Counted from the first letter of the stretch, positions 1 to 9,762 are shown. The stretch: 64,000 bases of DNA from Mangrovimonas sp. YM274 (GCF_030908385.1 NZ_CP133091.1:434001-498000); one strand, 5' to 3'. The notes: generated from the sequence alone by a model not told the origin. Translations and numbers: made by a program.

Positions 1-231
1 GAGCAAATCCATCCTCAATTTTTTAAAAATTTAAATGCCGCCGCGGATGAAGCTCTTTCTCCTTCAGAATTGCGCTTGGCAATGCTGTTGCGACTCAATT
101 TGTCTTCTAAAGAAATTGCGTCCATTCTAAGGATTACTCCTGATAGTGTGAGAATAGCAAGATATAGAATGCGCAAAAAATTACCCTTGGATTCTAAGCA
201 AGACCTGCAGGCTTTTTTATGGGAGCTTTAG
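1..231 (+). CDS. LuxR-type HTH regulator, C-terminal fragment (5' end outside window)
   Basis: The frame is open from base 1 to a TAG at 229-231. The visible 76 residues contain a helix-turn-helix of the type that ends triple-Tyr sensor-regulators, with LRLNLSSKEIASILRI followed by the recognition helix SVRIARYRMRKKL. It closely resembles the C-terminus of the regulator at 17536-20364 (LRLNLSSKEIAPLLNI...SVEVKRYRLRKKM), so the missing part may be a propeller/Y_Y_Y sensor; that is inference. It lies just upstream of the TonB receptor-phytase operon in the same direction, as such regulators often lie beside the uptake genes they control. The DNA-binding class is clear; the ligand is unknown. 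Confidence 0.8.
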   Translation, partial: EQIHPQFFKNLNAAADEALSPSELRLAMLLRLNLSSKEIASILRITPDSVRIARYRMRKKLPLDSKQDLQAFLWEL

Positions 232-345
232 GAAGTTTTCCATTTTCTTTCTTCAATGTTACCCCAATGTTAATGTTGCCTTGTTATATAGCCTTAAATC
301 AGTCATTTGTTACATTTTGTTAACTCTAACTTCAGCTCGAACCGG

Positions 346-373
346 AGTTGACAATATAGTTTTGCTGTCAACT
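346..373 (+). promoter_or_regulatory. Inverted repeat around a -7 box (putative operator/promoter)
   Basis: AGTTGACA (346-353) and TGTCAACT (366-373) are perfect inverted arms starting 20 bp apart, about two helical turns. Between them is TAGTTTTG (357-364), a match to the Bacteroidota -7 consensus TAnnTTTG, so the arms bracket the probable -7 element. The ATG at 388 would follow a leader of about 15 nt. No convincing -33 TTTG is seen, which fits activator dependence or repression. A role as a 5' leader hairpin is possible instead. Confidence 0.5.
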
Positions 374-387
374 AATCTATATAACAA

Positions 388-3240
388 ATGAAAATGAAAC
401 TACTCAAAAATTTATTTATTTGGTGTCTTTTAGCATTTAGTTCTAATGCAGTTTTGGCCCAAAATGGTATTATCCGCGGGGTCATTACAGATGACAATGG
501 ATTGAGCGTCCCAGGAGCCACCGTGGCAATTGACAGTTTAAAAAAGGGAGCCGTTTCCGATTTTGATGGAGCCTATACTCTTTTGGAAGTTCCTGAAGGA
601 ACGTATACAGTTACGGTTAAGTATTTAGGATATTCCGATATCAGTAAAGAGGCAACTGTAGTTCCTGGAGGAACTGTAATCCTTGATTTCACCTTAACTT
701 CTAAAAATACCGAATTGGATGAGGTATTGGTAACCGGGTACGGTTTAAGTGGTCAAGCAAGAGCTTTGAATACGCAAAAGAACAAAACCAACATTACCAA
801 TATAGTCTCTACCGACCAGATTGGGAAATTTCCAGATGCCAATATCGGGGATGCTGTAAAGCGTATTCCTGGTATCACGATGCAGGTAGACCAAGGAGAA
901 GCGCGTAATATTATTGTAAGAGGTTTGTCGCCGCAATTGAACTCTGTAACCTTAAACGGAAGTAGGATTCCTTCGGCCGAAGGTGACAACAGAAATGTTC
1001 AAATGGACTTGATTCCTTCAGATATGATCCAAACCATTGAGGTGAACAAAGCGGTCACTCCTGATATGGATGGTGATGCTTTGGGTGGATCTGTGAACTT
1101 GATTACAAGATCCTCGCCACAAGGATTCAGATTGTCAGCTACCGCTGGGTCTGGTATCAACTTCATTACCGATAAAAGAATTCTTAACGGATCCTTTTTG
1201 GTTGGAGACCGTTCCAAGAATGACCGATTTGGTTGGATGGTAGCAGCCTCTGTCAATGACAATGATTTTGGAAGTGATAACGTAGAAGCAGAATGGGAAG
1301 ATGAATTTGAATTCAACAATGGTGATGAGGATAACTTGGAAGAAGTTGATGTAAATCCTTATGCCAGTGTATTTGAAATTAGAGAGTACTTGGTGCAACG
1401 TGTACGAAGAAGTTTCTCCGCCAATTTCGATTATAAGTTAGATCAAAACAATACCCTTTATTTCAAGTCTATTTATAACTGGAGAGATGATCGTGAAAAC
1501 AGATTCCGTTTGGAAAATGAGATTTTGGATGGGGAAGATATTGAATTAGGTGATTTTACCCTAGATAGCAATGGCAACTTAACAAGTTTCCCTGTTGAGG
1601 CAAAACGTCAAACTAAAGGAGGTATTTCTGGTGGACGTAACCAAAATGCACGTTTAGAAGACCAACGCATGCAAAATTATAGCTTAAGCGGGGATCATTT
1701 GTTGAGCAACTGGAAGATTGACTGGTTGGCATCGTATTCCAAAGCTTCTGAGGAGCGTTTAAACGAGCGATATATGACTTACGAAAGTGAGTATGCTGTG
1801 ACATTTAATGGAAATGAGGATAAGCCATTATTTTCTCCAGTAGATGCTGGTGATGCTGATTTTACACTTTTCGAATTTGATGAATTATCAGAGGAAAATC
1901 AATACACAGAAGAGCAGGATATTAACTTCTTTGTAAATGCTCAAGTACCGTTAAGCTTTATCAAAGAACAGGAGGGATTCTTGAAGTTTGGTGGAAAAAC
2001 CAGGTTGAAAAATAAAAATAGAGATAACGATTTTACAGAGTTCAGCCCAGAAGGAAGTGATTATGATTTCTTAGGTGACGTACCAACTAGAAACTATTCA
2101 GATTCAGATTTCTTGGCAGGAGGCCAATACCAAGTAGGATCGTTTGTAAACCCAAGCTTTTTGGGAAGTTTAAACTTGTACGATACCAACCTATTTGAAG
2201 GAGAAGATTTACCAGATGAATACCTAACTGCTAACTTCGACGTCAATGAAAACGTGTATGCGGGGTATGCCATGATGAGCCAAAATTTTTCTAGTAAATT
2301 CAGTGTATTGTTTGGAGCTAGAATTGAGCACACGGCTATTGAAAGTGAAGGGAATGAAATCATTTTTGATGAAGAAGGTGATTTTGCAGGAACCAATGTT
2401 CTTAAAGACAAAAACAACTACACCAATATTTTGCCAAGTGTACATGTAAAGTACGGATTGGGAGAGAATACGGTGTTGAGAGCTGCTTGGACCAACACTT
2501 TGGCGCGTCCTAACTATGTAGACTTAGTGCCTTATATGGAAGTGAACAACGAAGATGAGGAAATCTTCTTTGGAAATTCAGAATTGGATCCAACCACGTC
2601 TATGAACTTCGATGTAATGGCAGAGCACTATTTTAAATCTGTGGGAATTATCTCTGGAGGTGTATTCTATAAAGACATCGATAAATTTGTGTATACAAGA
2701 CAAACTGAGGATGACAATGGATATGAAATCTACCAGCCTTTAAATGGCGATGGTGCAAGCGTGTTCGGTGCTGAGGTATCGTTGCAACGTCGTTTGGATT
2801 TCTTACCAGGCTTTGCTAAAAACTTCAACATCTATTTAAACTATACCTATTTAAAATCGGATGCTGATGGTATTTTCAACGAAGATGGTGAAGAGCGTAC
2901 AGATTTAGATTTGCCTAACACGGCTCCTAACATGTTCAACGGATCTTTGGGATATAACGGAAAGTATTTCAGCGTACGTTTGTCTGCTAACTACTCCGAT
3001 TCTTATATCGATGAAATCGGTGGACGTCCATTCGAAGACCGTTACTATGATGAGCAATTGTTCGTAGACTTCAATGCAACAGCTGCTATTACCAAAAACT
3101 TGAGTTTGTATGTTGATTTGAATAACATCACCAACCAACCATTACGCTACTTCCAAGGTTCTAAAGGAAGAACGATGCAGATGGAATACTATGAAAAGCG
3201 TTTAACTTTTGGATTGAAATACGATTTGTTTAAGAAATAA
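388..3240 (+). CDS. TonB-dependent outer-membrane receptor (probable phytate/organic-phosphate uptake)
   Basis: A 950-residue outer-membrane receptor. The signal peptide ends near residue 24 (AVLAQ). A carboxypeptidase-regulatory-like beta-sandwich follows (about 27-110, with VPGATVAIDSLKKGAVSDFDG), then a TonB-box-like segment (LDEVLVTGYG), a plug domain (IGKFPDANIGDAVKRIPGI and VRGLSPQLNSVTLNG) and a 22-strand barrel ending in an aromatic-rich LTFGLKYDLFKK. It lacks SusC-type features and belongs to the TIGR01782-like receptors. The phytase starts 3 nt after its stop, so the two are co-transcribed. TonB receptors next to beta-propeller phytases are a known pairing in marine bacteria. The substrate assignment comes from this neighbour. 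Confidence 0.85.
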   Translation: MKMKLLKNLFIWCLLAFSSNAVLAQNGIIRGVITDDNGLSVPGATVAIDSLKKGAVSDFDGAYTLLEVPEGTYTVTVKYLGYSDISKEATVVPGGTVILDFTLTSKNTELDEVLVTGYGLSGQARALNTQKNKTNITNIVSTDQIGKFPDANIGDAVKRIPGITMQVDQGEARNIIVRGLSPQLNSVTLNGSRIPSAEGDNRNVQMDLIPSDMIQTIEVNKAVTPDMDGDALGGSVNLITRSSPQGFRLSATAGSGINFITDKRILNGSFLVGDRSKNDRFGWMVAASVNDNDFGSDNVEAEWEDEFEFNNGDEDNLEEVDVNPYASVFEIREYLVQRVRRSFSANFDYKLDQNNTLYFKSIYNWRDDRENRFRLENEILDGEDIELGDFTLDSNGNLTSFPVEAKRQTKGGISGGRNQNARLEDQRMQNYSLSGDHLLSNWKIDWLASYSKASEERLNERYMTYESEYAVTFNGNEDKPLFSPVDAGDADFTLFEFDELSEENQYTEEQDINFFVNAQVPLSFIKEQEGFLKFGGKTRLKNKNRDNDFTEFSPEGSDYDFLGDVPTRNYSDSDFLAGGQYQVGSFVNPSFLGSLNLYDTNLFEGEDLPDEYLTANFDVNENVYAGYAMMSQNFSSKFSVLFGARIEHTAIESEGNEIIFDEEGDFAGTNVLKDKNNYTNILPSVHVKYGLGENTVLRAAWTNTLARPNYVDLVPYMEVNNEDEEIFFGNSELDPTTSMNFDVMAEHYFKSVGIISGGVFYKDIDKFVYTRQTEDDNGYEIYQPLNGDGASVFGAEVSLQRRLDFLPGFAKNFNIYLNYTYLKSDADGIFNEDGEERTDLDLPNTAPNMFNGSLGYNGKYFSVRLSANYSDSYIDEIGGRPFEDRYYDEQLFVDFNATAAITKNLSLYVDLNNITNQPLRYFQGSKGRTMQMEYYEKRLTFGLKYDLFKK

Positions 3241-3243
3241 GGA

Positions 3244-4257
3244 ATGAAGAATATATTAAGTTTAGTTTGTGCCCTAGCATTGATGGGATGTAAGGAGTCT
3301 TTACCCGTGATCACTCCAACTTTAGTAACGGAAAAAACACCGCATGATAGTGATGATCCGGCTATTTGGATCAATCCAAACGATCCTGCAAAGAGTATCA
3401 TATTTGGAACCGATAAAGATGAAACCAATGGCGGTGTGTATGCTTTTGATTTGGACGGAAAAATCATTCCAGAAAAAAGCATTGTGGGTGTGAGTTATCC
3501 TAACAATGTGGATGTGGAATATGGTTTTCAATTGAATGATTCAACAGCTACCGATATCCTTGTGTTTACAGAAAGGGAGAAGCACCAAGTGCGTGTGTTT
3601 TCTGTGCCAGATATGACCGAGTTGGACAATGGTGGTTTTAAGGTGTTTGAAGATGAAACCAATGTTGAAATGAAGCGCCCTATGGGAGTATCTGTTTACA
3701 AGAATCCAGAAACAGCAGAGATATCATTTATCGTGAGCCGAAAAGAAGGGCCAAAACAGGGGTATTTGCATCAGTATGCTTTGGCATCTGATTCTTTGGG
3801 AGTTTCGGCGACTTTATCGAGAAAGTTCGGGACGTTTAGTGGTCAAAAGGAAATCGAAGCCATTGCGGTAGACGATGCCTTGGGCTATGTATACTATTCC
3901 GATGAAGGTGTTGGGATTAGAAAATACCATGCTAACCCATCAAAAGGAGATGAAGAAATAGCCCTTTTTGGTGGTGAACATTTCAAGGAAGATATCGAAG
4001 GAATTGCCATTGCTACTTATGATAATGGAGAAGGCTTCTTGATTGTGTCTAACCAACAGGACCACAGCTTCAATGTTTTCAAACGCGGCGATAACACTTA
4101 CGTGAAAACGATCAATTTAGGAACTAAGGAAACCGACGGTTGCGATGTTATTACAGTAGCATTGGGGCCAAAATATCCAAAAGGTTTATTTGTATCAATG
4201 AATGATGAACAGGATTTCTTTTATCATGAACTTGGTACACTTATGTTAGCTGAATAA
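3244..4257 (+). CDS. Beta-propeller phytase, lipoprotein
   Basis: A 337-residue protein with a lipoprotein signal (LMGC, Cys16). It carries beta-propeller phytase hallmarks: HDSDDPAIWINP followed by GTDKDETNGGVYAFDL near the N-terminus, QKEIEAIAVDDALGYVYYSDE in the middle, and EDIEGIAIA and SNQQDHSFNVF near the end. The Asp/Glu-rich strands fit the calcium sites that hold the phosphates. It should release phosphate from myo-inositol hexakisphosphate at the cell surface or in the periplasm. It follows the TonB receptor by 3 nt and is closed by a strong terminator, giving a two-gene operon. Length is slightly below most family members but the propeller looks complete. Confidence 0.9.
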   Translation: MKNILSLVCALALMGCKESLPVITPTLVTEKTPHDSDDPAIWINPNDPAKSIIFGTDKDETNGGVYAFDLDGKIIPEKSIVGVSYPNNVDVEYGFQLNDSTATDILVFTEREKHQVRVFSVPDMTELDNGGFKVFEDETNVEMKRPMGVSVYKNPETAEISFIVSRKEGPKQGYLHQYALASDSLGVSATLSRKFGTFSGQKEIEAIAVDDALGYVYYSDEGVGIRKYHANPSKGDEEIALFGGEHFKEDIEGIAIATYDNGEGFLIVSNQQDHSFNVFKRGDNTYVKTINLGTKETDGCDVITVALGPKYPKGLFVSMNDEQDFFYHELGTLMLAE

Positions 4258-4282
4258 AATCAGCAGTTGTTTTAATTCGATG

Positions 4283-4312
4283 AACCCTTTCCGTTTACGG
4301 AAAGGGTTTTTT
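4283..4312 (+). terminator. Rho-independent terminator of the receptor-phytase operon
   Basis: A 10-12 bp stem (AACCCTTTCCGT / ACGGAAAGGGTT) with a tiny loop is followed by a run of T, 25 nt after the phytase stop. Confidence 0.92.
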
Positions 4313-4377
4313 CGTTTGTAGGAAGATGTAATTGAGAATTAATCGGTATCTTTCAATACAAACTAATATTTCTCCCA

Positions 4378-6258
4378 ATGAAATTAAAGTTATGGTGTGT
4401 CGTGGGCTTCTCAGTCCTAATGTGGTCCTGTGGAACAACTAAGGAAACTGTAAAGGCGCCTTCAGCAATAAAAGTGGGCGTAGACCTGGTAAATGTTACC
4501 AACGACCAAGTAAAGGTTACCGTAACCCCTCCTGCAATAGGCAGTTCAGTGGTGACCTATCATATGGCCAAAATTATTCCGGGCACCTATGCCATAGCAG
4601 ATTATGGACGTTATATTTCTGAGGTGAAGGCCTTCGATTCCAAAGGAAATGTATTGGAAGTTACAAAGAAGGATGTTAATTCTTGGGAAATCAAGGACGC
4701 CCAAAAGTTGCATCATATCACTTATTTGGTGGATGATACTTTTGATTCAGAGGGAGCTTCACATTTTACTACTGAAAATTCTCAAACTATTTTTTCACCG
4801 GCTGGAACCAACATTCTGGCCAATACAAATTTTGTGCTCAATATGAGTGGCTTTGTGGGGTATTTTTCTGATATGATAGACTATCCGTATCAATTGTCCA
4901 TTCGGCATCCAGAAACTTTAGTCGCCAGCAGTGCCTTGGTAGATAAAAACTCCAAAAATGATGAGGATGCTTTTTACACGACACGTTTTGCAGAGTTGGT
5001 AGATTCTCCAATCATGTATGCTGCTCCAGATATGTCAAGTTTTAATTATGATGGAATGGAAGTGCTTCTATCTGTTTACTCACCAATAAATAAAGCTATT
5101 ACTTCAGAGGCGTTCTTGCCAGATTTAAAAAAGATAATTGTGGCCCAAAAGAACTATTTGGGAGAAGTCAATGACACCAAAAAGTATGCGGTACTTGCTT
5201 ATATCACTTCCATGGAAAAGGAAGATGCAAAAGGCATAGGAGCCTTGGAGCATAGCTATTCTACCTTTGGAGTTTTTAAGGAGACCATGAAAAGTCAGGA
5301 TTTGGTGGATATCATTTCGCATGAATTTTTTCATACCCTTACACCTTTGCATATTCATTCCAATGAAATTCAATATTTCGATTTTAGCGAACCTAAAATG
5401 TCAAAACATTTATGGATGTATGAAGGCATCACCGAATATTTTGCCCAGCATTTTCAGGTGTACGAAGGACTGGTAGATGAAGCCACATTTTTGGCAACCA
5501 TGATGAGGAAGATTAAAATATCGTCTCGATTTAACGACCAATTGTCATTTACCGAAATGAGTAAAAACATTTTGAACAGTAAAATGCAAATGCAGTACAT
5601 AAATGTATACCAAAAGGGCGCTTTATTGGGCATGTGTTTGGATATTATCATCCGTGAACAATCCAATGGAGAGTTAAGTCTAATGGATGTTATGGGGGAA
5701 TTGGCAGAAATGTATGGTCCGGGAAAGGCTTTTGACGATGACGAGTTAATTCCGGTTTTTGTAAAACTAACGTATCCGGAAGTGGGAGAGTTTATCGACA
5801 AGCATATAGTAAAAGGTACCCCTATTGATTATGATGCATATCTGAAGAAAATGGGAATTACCAGAGAGATTATGCCAATTGCTGACCCTGTAGTATTTTG
5901 GAAGGGGTATAAGCCTTATGTTGGTTTAGATCAAGCGACAGGAAGACTTGTAGCAGTGGACACAGATAATCAAAATGCATTTTTTAATGCAATGGGTATT
6001 GAAAATGGAGATGTATTGTTGGAAATGAATGGGATTGCTTTTGATAGCAATAATGTTCAAAAAATTAGGATGATGGGTTATAACCTTGAAGAAGGAGCGC
6101 CAATGACAATAAAAATAGAACGCCAAGGGGAGGTTATGGAGCTTAAAGGAAAGGTGGTGCTCAATTATTCTGAAGGAGAAGGTTATAAATTTACAGATAG
6201 CTCCAAAAAAGCACTTAAGGATGCATGGTTGAAAGGAGGAGTATTTTATAAAAACTAA
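4378..6258 (+). CDS. M61-family (glycyl aminopeptidase-like) metallopeptidase with PDZ domain, lipoprotein
   Basis: A 626-residue protein with a lipobox near Cys18 (LMWSC). An N-terminal beta-rich M61 domain (VDLVNVTNDQVKVTVTPP...YHMAKIIPGTYAIADYG) precedes a gluzincin core with HEFFH at residues 315-319 and the downstream zinc-ligand Glu in MYEGITEYFA. The C-terminal 110 residues resemble a PDZ domain (NAFFNAMGIENGDVLLEMNGI). The family removes N-terminal residues from peptides, and the lipid anchor places it in the envelope. It is monocistronic, with a phytase terminator upstream and a converging operon downstream. The family call is firm; the substrate is unknown. Confidence 0.88.
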   Translation: MKLKLWCVVGFSVLMWSCGTTKETVKAPSAIKVGVDLVNVTNDQVKVTVTPPAIGSSVVTYHMAKIIPGTYAIADYGRYISEVKAFDSKGNVLEVTKKDVNSWEIKDAQKLHHITYLVDDTFDSEGASHFTTENSQTIFSPAGTNILANTNFVLNMSGFVGYFSDMIDYPYQLSIRHPETLVASSALVDKNSKNDEDAFYTTRFAELVDSPIMYAAPDMSSFNYDGMEVLLSVYSPINKAITSEAFLPDLKKIIVAQKNYLGEVNDTKKYAVLAYITSMEKEDAKGIGALEHSYSTFGVFKETMKSQDLVDIISHEFFHTLTPLHIHSNEIQYFDFSEPKMSKHLWMYEGITEYFAQHFQVYEGLVDEATFLATMMRKIKISSRFNDQLSFTEMSKNILNSKMQMQYINVYQKGALLGMCLDIIIREQSNGELSLMDVMGELAEMYGPGKAFDDDELIPVFVKLTYPEVGEFIDKHIVKGTPIDYDAYLKKMGITREIMPIADPVVFWKGYKPYVGLDQATGRLVAVDTDNQNAFFNAMGIENGDVLLEMNGIAFDSNNVQKIRMMGYNLEEGAPMTIKIERQGEVMELKGKVVLNYSEGEGYKFTDSSKKALKDAWLKGGVFYKN

Positions 6259-6279
6259 GGAGCACCATTCAGGTGCTCC
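6259..6279. terminator. Possible bidirectional hairpin between converging genes
   Basis: GGAGCACC (6259-6266) pairs with GGTGCTCC (6272-6279) between the M61 gene and the GH3 gene. The following T-rich stretch is not immediately adjacent, so this is a weak terminator candidate. Confidence 0.45.
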
Positions 6280-6314
6280 CAAGCATTTCTTTTTAGTTAG
6301 TTGTTCAGGATGGA

Positions 6315-8624
6315 TTAGTTTATTGTGAATTCAGATTCTAAACCACTTGCGGAACTTCCGCCAACAAATACTTTAAAGTCTCCTGGCTCTACAATGTATT
6401 TCCCTTGGTTATCGTAGAAACCTAACTCTTTTTCAGTTAAAGTGAAGGTTACGGTTTGGGAAGTTCCCGGTTCCAAGGAAATCATTTCAAAACCTTTCAA
6501 TTCTTTTATTGGGCGGGTAACACTAGCAAACAAATCATGGATATACAACTGCGCCACTTCTTTTCCAGAATAAGCCCCTGTATTGGTTATGGTAACTGAA
6601 ACCTTTACGCTATTATTTTCAACATTCGAAACTTGTAGGTTGCCATACTCGAAGGAAGTGTAGCTTAGTCCATATCCAAATGGGTACAAAGGCATATTGC
6701 TTTCGTCTGTATAATGCGACCAAAAGACTTCTCCTGGAGAAGGTTCATTAGGTCTACCTGAGCTTTTGTGATTGTAGTAAATTGGAACTTGTCCCACACT
6801 TCTAGGGAAGGTCATTGGCAATTTGCCACTTGGATTATAATCACCATAGAGGACTTGGGCAATGGCATGACCGCTTTGGGTGCCCAAGTGCCAAGTTTCC
6901 AATATGGAAGGGATGTTCTCGTTGGCCCAATTAATGGCTAAGGGCCGTCCGTTACTTAATACCAAAACAATATTAGGATTGGCCTTGTAAACGGCTTCCA
7001 ATAATTCTTGTTGTAATGGATCCATCTCAATATTGGCTTGACTTCGTCCTTCACCTGTTTGCATAGCATGTTCCCCTAAAGCCATTAATACCACATCGGC
7101 ATTTTTTGCGGCTGATACAGCTTCCTCTACGCCTTTTTTATTGGAGGAATTATATTCCAATTGACGAGAAAAGGCAATGTCGTTTTCAACAAAATTGGGA
7201 CCTTGTACATAAGTGATGGTATTTCCCTTGTAGGTTGCAAGTCCTTCCAAAAGGGATATGGCTGTTCCGTTTTTTGCTCCCAATCGCCAATTTCCCAAGG
7301 GACTTGTTTTATCGTTGGCAAGTGCGCCAATGACAGCAATATTAAGACCGTCTTTTTTAAGTGGAAGCAATTGTTTGTCGTTTTTAAGGAGAACAATAGA
7401 TTTTTTTGCCATGTCCAAAACTGCTTCCTTTATTTCGGTACTACCTACTACATTGGTTTCGTTGGTTTCGTTGGAATATTTGTAAGGATCCTCAAATAAT
7501 CCCAATTCATATTTTACTCTTAAAATACGTCTGGCAGCATCATTAATATAAGCCTCTTTTACTGCGCCATCTTTTACCAATTGCGAAAGGTGTTCTACAT
7601 ATAGATGAGATTCCATATCCATATCAGAGCCTGCATTGGCAGCAATTTTGGCGGCTTCTTGTCCGTCTTTGGCATAACCATGGGCAATCATTTCGCCTAT
7701 GGAGCCCCAATCGGACACTACAAAGCCATTAAAGTTCCAATCGCCTTTTAGAATTTGACGTTGTAAAAAGCTATCTCCAGTGGCAGGAATGCCATTGAGT
7801 TCATTAAAGGAGTTCATAAAGGTTCTTGCGCCAGCATCATTGGCTGCTTTGAAAGGGGGGAGTACAACATTGTATAAGGTTGATGTTCCTAGGTCTGCCG
7901 TATTGTAATCTTTTCCAGATTCGGGAAAGCCATAGGCTGCAAAGTGCTTGGCACAGGCTGCAATGGTACTGTTGGCAGAAAGGTCATCTCCCTGAAATCC
8001 TTGTACTCTTGCGATTGCAATTTTACTTCCCAGAAAAGGGTCTTCCCCGGCGCCTTCCATAACGCGTCCCCATCTGACATCTCTAGAAATATCTACCATT
8101 GGGGCAAAGGTCCAGTTTATTCCTGAGGCAGCGGCTTCTTTGGCGGCTACTTCGGCTGAACGTTGGATGGCTTCCAAATCCCAGCTGGCAGCTTCGGCCA
8201 AAGGGATAGGACTAACCGTTTTATAGCCGTGTACCACATCAAACCCAATGATCAATGGTATTCCCAATCGGGTTTCTTCAACCGCAATTTTTTGCAGGGC
8301 TGTTACCTCTTTGGCCCCCGTAACATTCAACATGGAACCTACCCAACCTTTTTTAAGGTGTTCGTATTTTAAGGCTTGATTCCCTTCGCTTGGCATAGGG
8401 CCTGTCACCTCCCAAAATCCTGTATATTGATTCATCTGACCTATCTTTTCTTCGAGGGTCATAAGATCGAGTAGAGAGTCTACTTTCCTTTCAATATCAG
8501 GATTCAGTCCCTGCTGAGATTTTACGTTGGTATCAACAGATTTTTTGGTGTCGTTTGCATTTCCGCAGGCACAAAGAAGTACCGCTAGGGCATAGCCCCA
8601 AACATTATTTAACCGTGTTTTCAT
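6315..8624 (-). CDS. bglX: GH3 beta-glucosidase (BglX-type), lipoprotein
   Basis: A 769-residue three-domain GH3 enzyme with lipobox Cys20 (VLLCAC). The (beta/alpha)8 domain contains the KHF motif (AACAKHFAAYG) and the catalytic nucleophile Asp305 in FVVSDWGS. The alpha/beta sandwich carries GEHAMQTGEGRSQANI, including the likely acid/base loop, and a fibronectin-III-like domain ends the protein (SVTITNTGAYSGKEVAQLYI). It should hydrolyse the beta-glucan oligosaccharides made by the GH16 enzyme encoded 7 nt upstream. It is the last gene of the six-gene susC operon. Length matches E. coli BglX closely. Specificity for beta-1,3 over beta-1,4 links is inferred from the operon. Confidence 0.9.
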   Translation of the reverse strand: MKTRLNNVWGYALAVLLCACGNANDTKKSVDTNVKSQQGLNPDIERKVDSLLDLMTLEEKIGQMNQYTGFWEVTGPMPSEGNQALKYEHLKKGWVGSMLNVTGAKEVTALQKIAVEETRLGIPLIIGFDVVHGYKTVSPIPLAEAASWDLEAIQRSAEVAAKEAAASGINWTFAPMVDISRDVRWGRVMEGAGEDPFLGSKIAIARVQGFQGDDLSANSTIAACAKHFAAYGFPESGKDYNTADLGTSTLYNVVLPPFKAANDAGARTFMNSFNELNGIPATGDSFLQRQILKGDWNFNGFVVSDWGSIGEMIAHGYAKDGQEAAKIAANAGSDMDMESHLYVEHLSQLVKDGAVKEAYINDAARRILRVKYELGLFEDPYKYSNETNETNVVGSTEIKEAVLDMAKKSIVLLKNDKQLLPLKKDGLNIAVIGALANDKTSPLGNWRLGAKNGTAISLLEGLATYKGNTITYVQGPNFVENDIAFSRQLEYNSSNKKGVEEAVSAAKNADVVLMALGEHAMQTGEGRSQANIEMDPLQQELLEAVYKANPNIVLVLSNGRPLAINWANENIPSILETWHLGTQSGHAIAQVLYGDYNPSGKLPMTFPRSVGQVPIYYNHKSSGRPNEPSPGEVFWSHYTDESNMPLYPFGYGLSYTSFEYGNLQVSNVENNSVKVSVTITNTGAYSGKEVAQLYIHDLFASVTRPIKELKGFEMISLEPGTSQTVTFTLTEKELGFYDNQGKYIVEPGDFKVFVGGSSASGLESEFTIN

Positions 8625-8631
8625 GTGCTTA

Positions 8632-9741
8632 TTATTGATATACCCTTACATAGTCTACTTCCATAGTGGATTCCATAAAATTGGGGTCGATAGTACCGCC
8701 TAGATTTCCTCCCATGGCAACATTCATAATGATAAATTGATCTAAATCAAATGGCCAGGTTTGGTCATTTTTATTACTTGGTTGATAGGTGTAATGCACA
8801 TTGCCGTCCACAGAAAACACCATCTTTTCCGAAGTCCATTCCAGCTCATAAGTATGAAATTCACTTGAAACATTAGCTACTTGTTGACCACCCAAATTAG
8901 AGGTGTTTCCAAAACTGGAAGGGGTGTGCATGGCGCTTTGTATATAACCTTGGTTGTTGCCAACATGTTCCATAATGTCTGTTTCGCCACAGGCTGGCCA
9001 GCCTACGGCATCTATATTGGCACCCAACAGCCATAACGCAGGCCAAGTGCCTCCTCCTTCTGGAAGTTTGGCACGAATTTCAACTTTACCGTGGGTGAAT
9101 TCAAACTTGTCCTTGGTCAACAATCTTGCTGAGGTGAACTCTGATCCTTGGAAGTTTTCACGTTTAGCAATGATTTTTAACACCCCATCTTCAACAATAA
9201 CATTATCCGCTCTATCGGTATAATATTGCGACTCATTGTTACCCCAACCACTTTGTCCTGTTCCAATATTGTAGCCCCATTTGGAGGTGTCTGGAGCACC
9301 GTTAACATCAAATTCATCCGACCAAACTAATTGCACGGAATCGTCTACATATAGTGAAATGGTTTCTGAAGTGCTAATGTTGTGGTCTGTACTTGAATAA
9401 GCATACACATAGATGGTGTAATTGTTGGTACCGGGATTGGTATAAGTGAATTCCATAGTGCCATTGGTACTTGGTATTTCCTCTCCATTTCCAAAACGGA
9501 AGCCGTAACTCACGGCATCTATTGCCGAGGCTGTACATTGAATGGTGCCGGAACCATCTCCGTTGGGAAATTGTGCATTGGCTCCTACTTTGGTAATATC
9601 TAATACCAAAGCTGAAGGAATAATTGGCACAATGCCCCCATCATCATCTCCAGTGGGTTGTGAATCATCGCTGCCACTGGAACATGACATGGAAAAAGCG
9701 CAAAGTAAGCTAAGACATATATTTAACATGGTCTGTTTCAT
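8632..9741 (-). CDS. GH16 endo-beta-1,3-glucanase (laminarinase-type), lipoprotein
   Basis: A 369-residue surface lipoprotein (Cys20 in SMSC). Residues 45-132 form a PKD/Ig-like module, and a GH16 jelly-roll fills about 137-369. The catalytic signature is E253-T-D255-I-M-E258, with the extra Met that marks laminarinase-type GH16 enzymes; E253 is the nucleophile and E258 the acid/base. WSDEF, GRVEIRAKLP-like and WPALWLLG strands also fit. The expected reaction is endo-cleavage of beta-1,3-glucan such as laminarin. It sits between the small surface lipoprotein gene and GH3. Activity on mixed-linkage glucan cannot be excluded. Confidence 0.9.
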   Translation of the reverse strand: MKQTMLNICLSLLCAFSMSCSSGSDDSQPTGDDDGGIVPIIPSALVLDITKVGANAQFPNGDGSGTIQCTASAIDAVSYGFRFGNGEEIPSTNGTMEFTYTNPGTNNYTIYVYAYSSTDHNISTSETISLYVDDSVQLVWSDEFDVNGAPDTSKWGYNIGTGQSGWGNNESQYYTDRADNVIVEDGVLKIIAKRENFQGSEFTSARLLTKDKFEFTHGKVEIRAKLPEGGGTWPALWLLGANIDAVGWPACGETDIMEHVGNNQGYIQSAMHTPSSFGNTSNLGGQQVANVSSEFHTYELEWTSEKMVFSVDGNVHYTYQPSNKNDQTWPFDLDQFIIMNVAMGGNLGGTIDPNFMESTMEVDYVRVYQ

Positions 9742-9762
9742 TTTAAAATCAATTTATGGTGT

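Noticed and set aside
7161-8372. Several + strand frames of 60-112 codons opposite the GH3 gene
   Set aside because: They are shadows of a well-conserved enzyme gene and show no protein family features.
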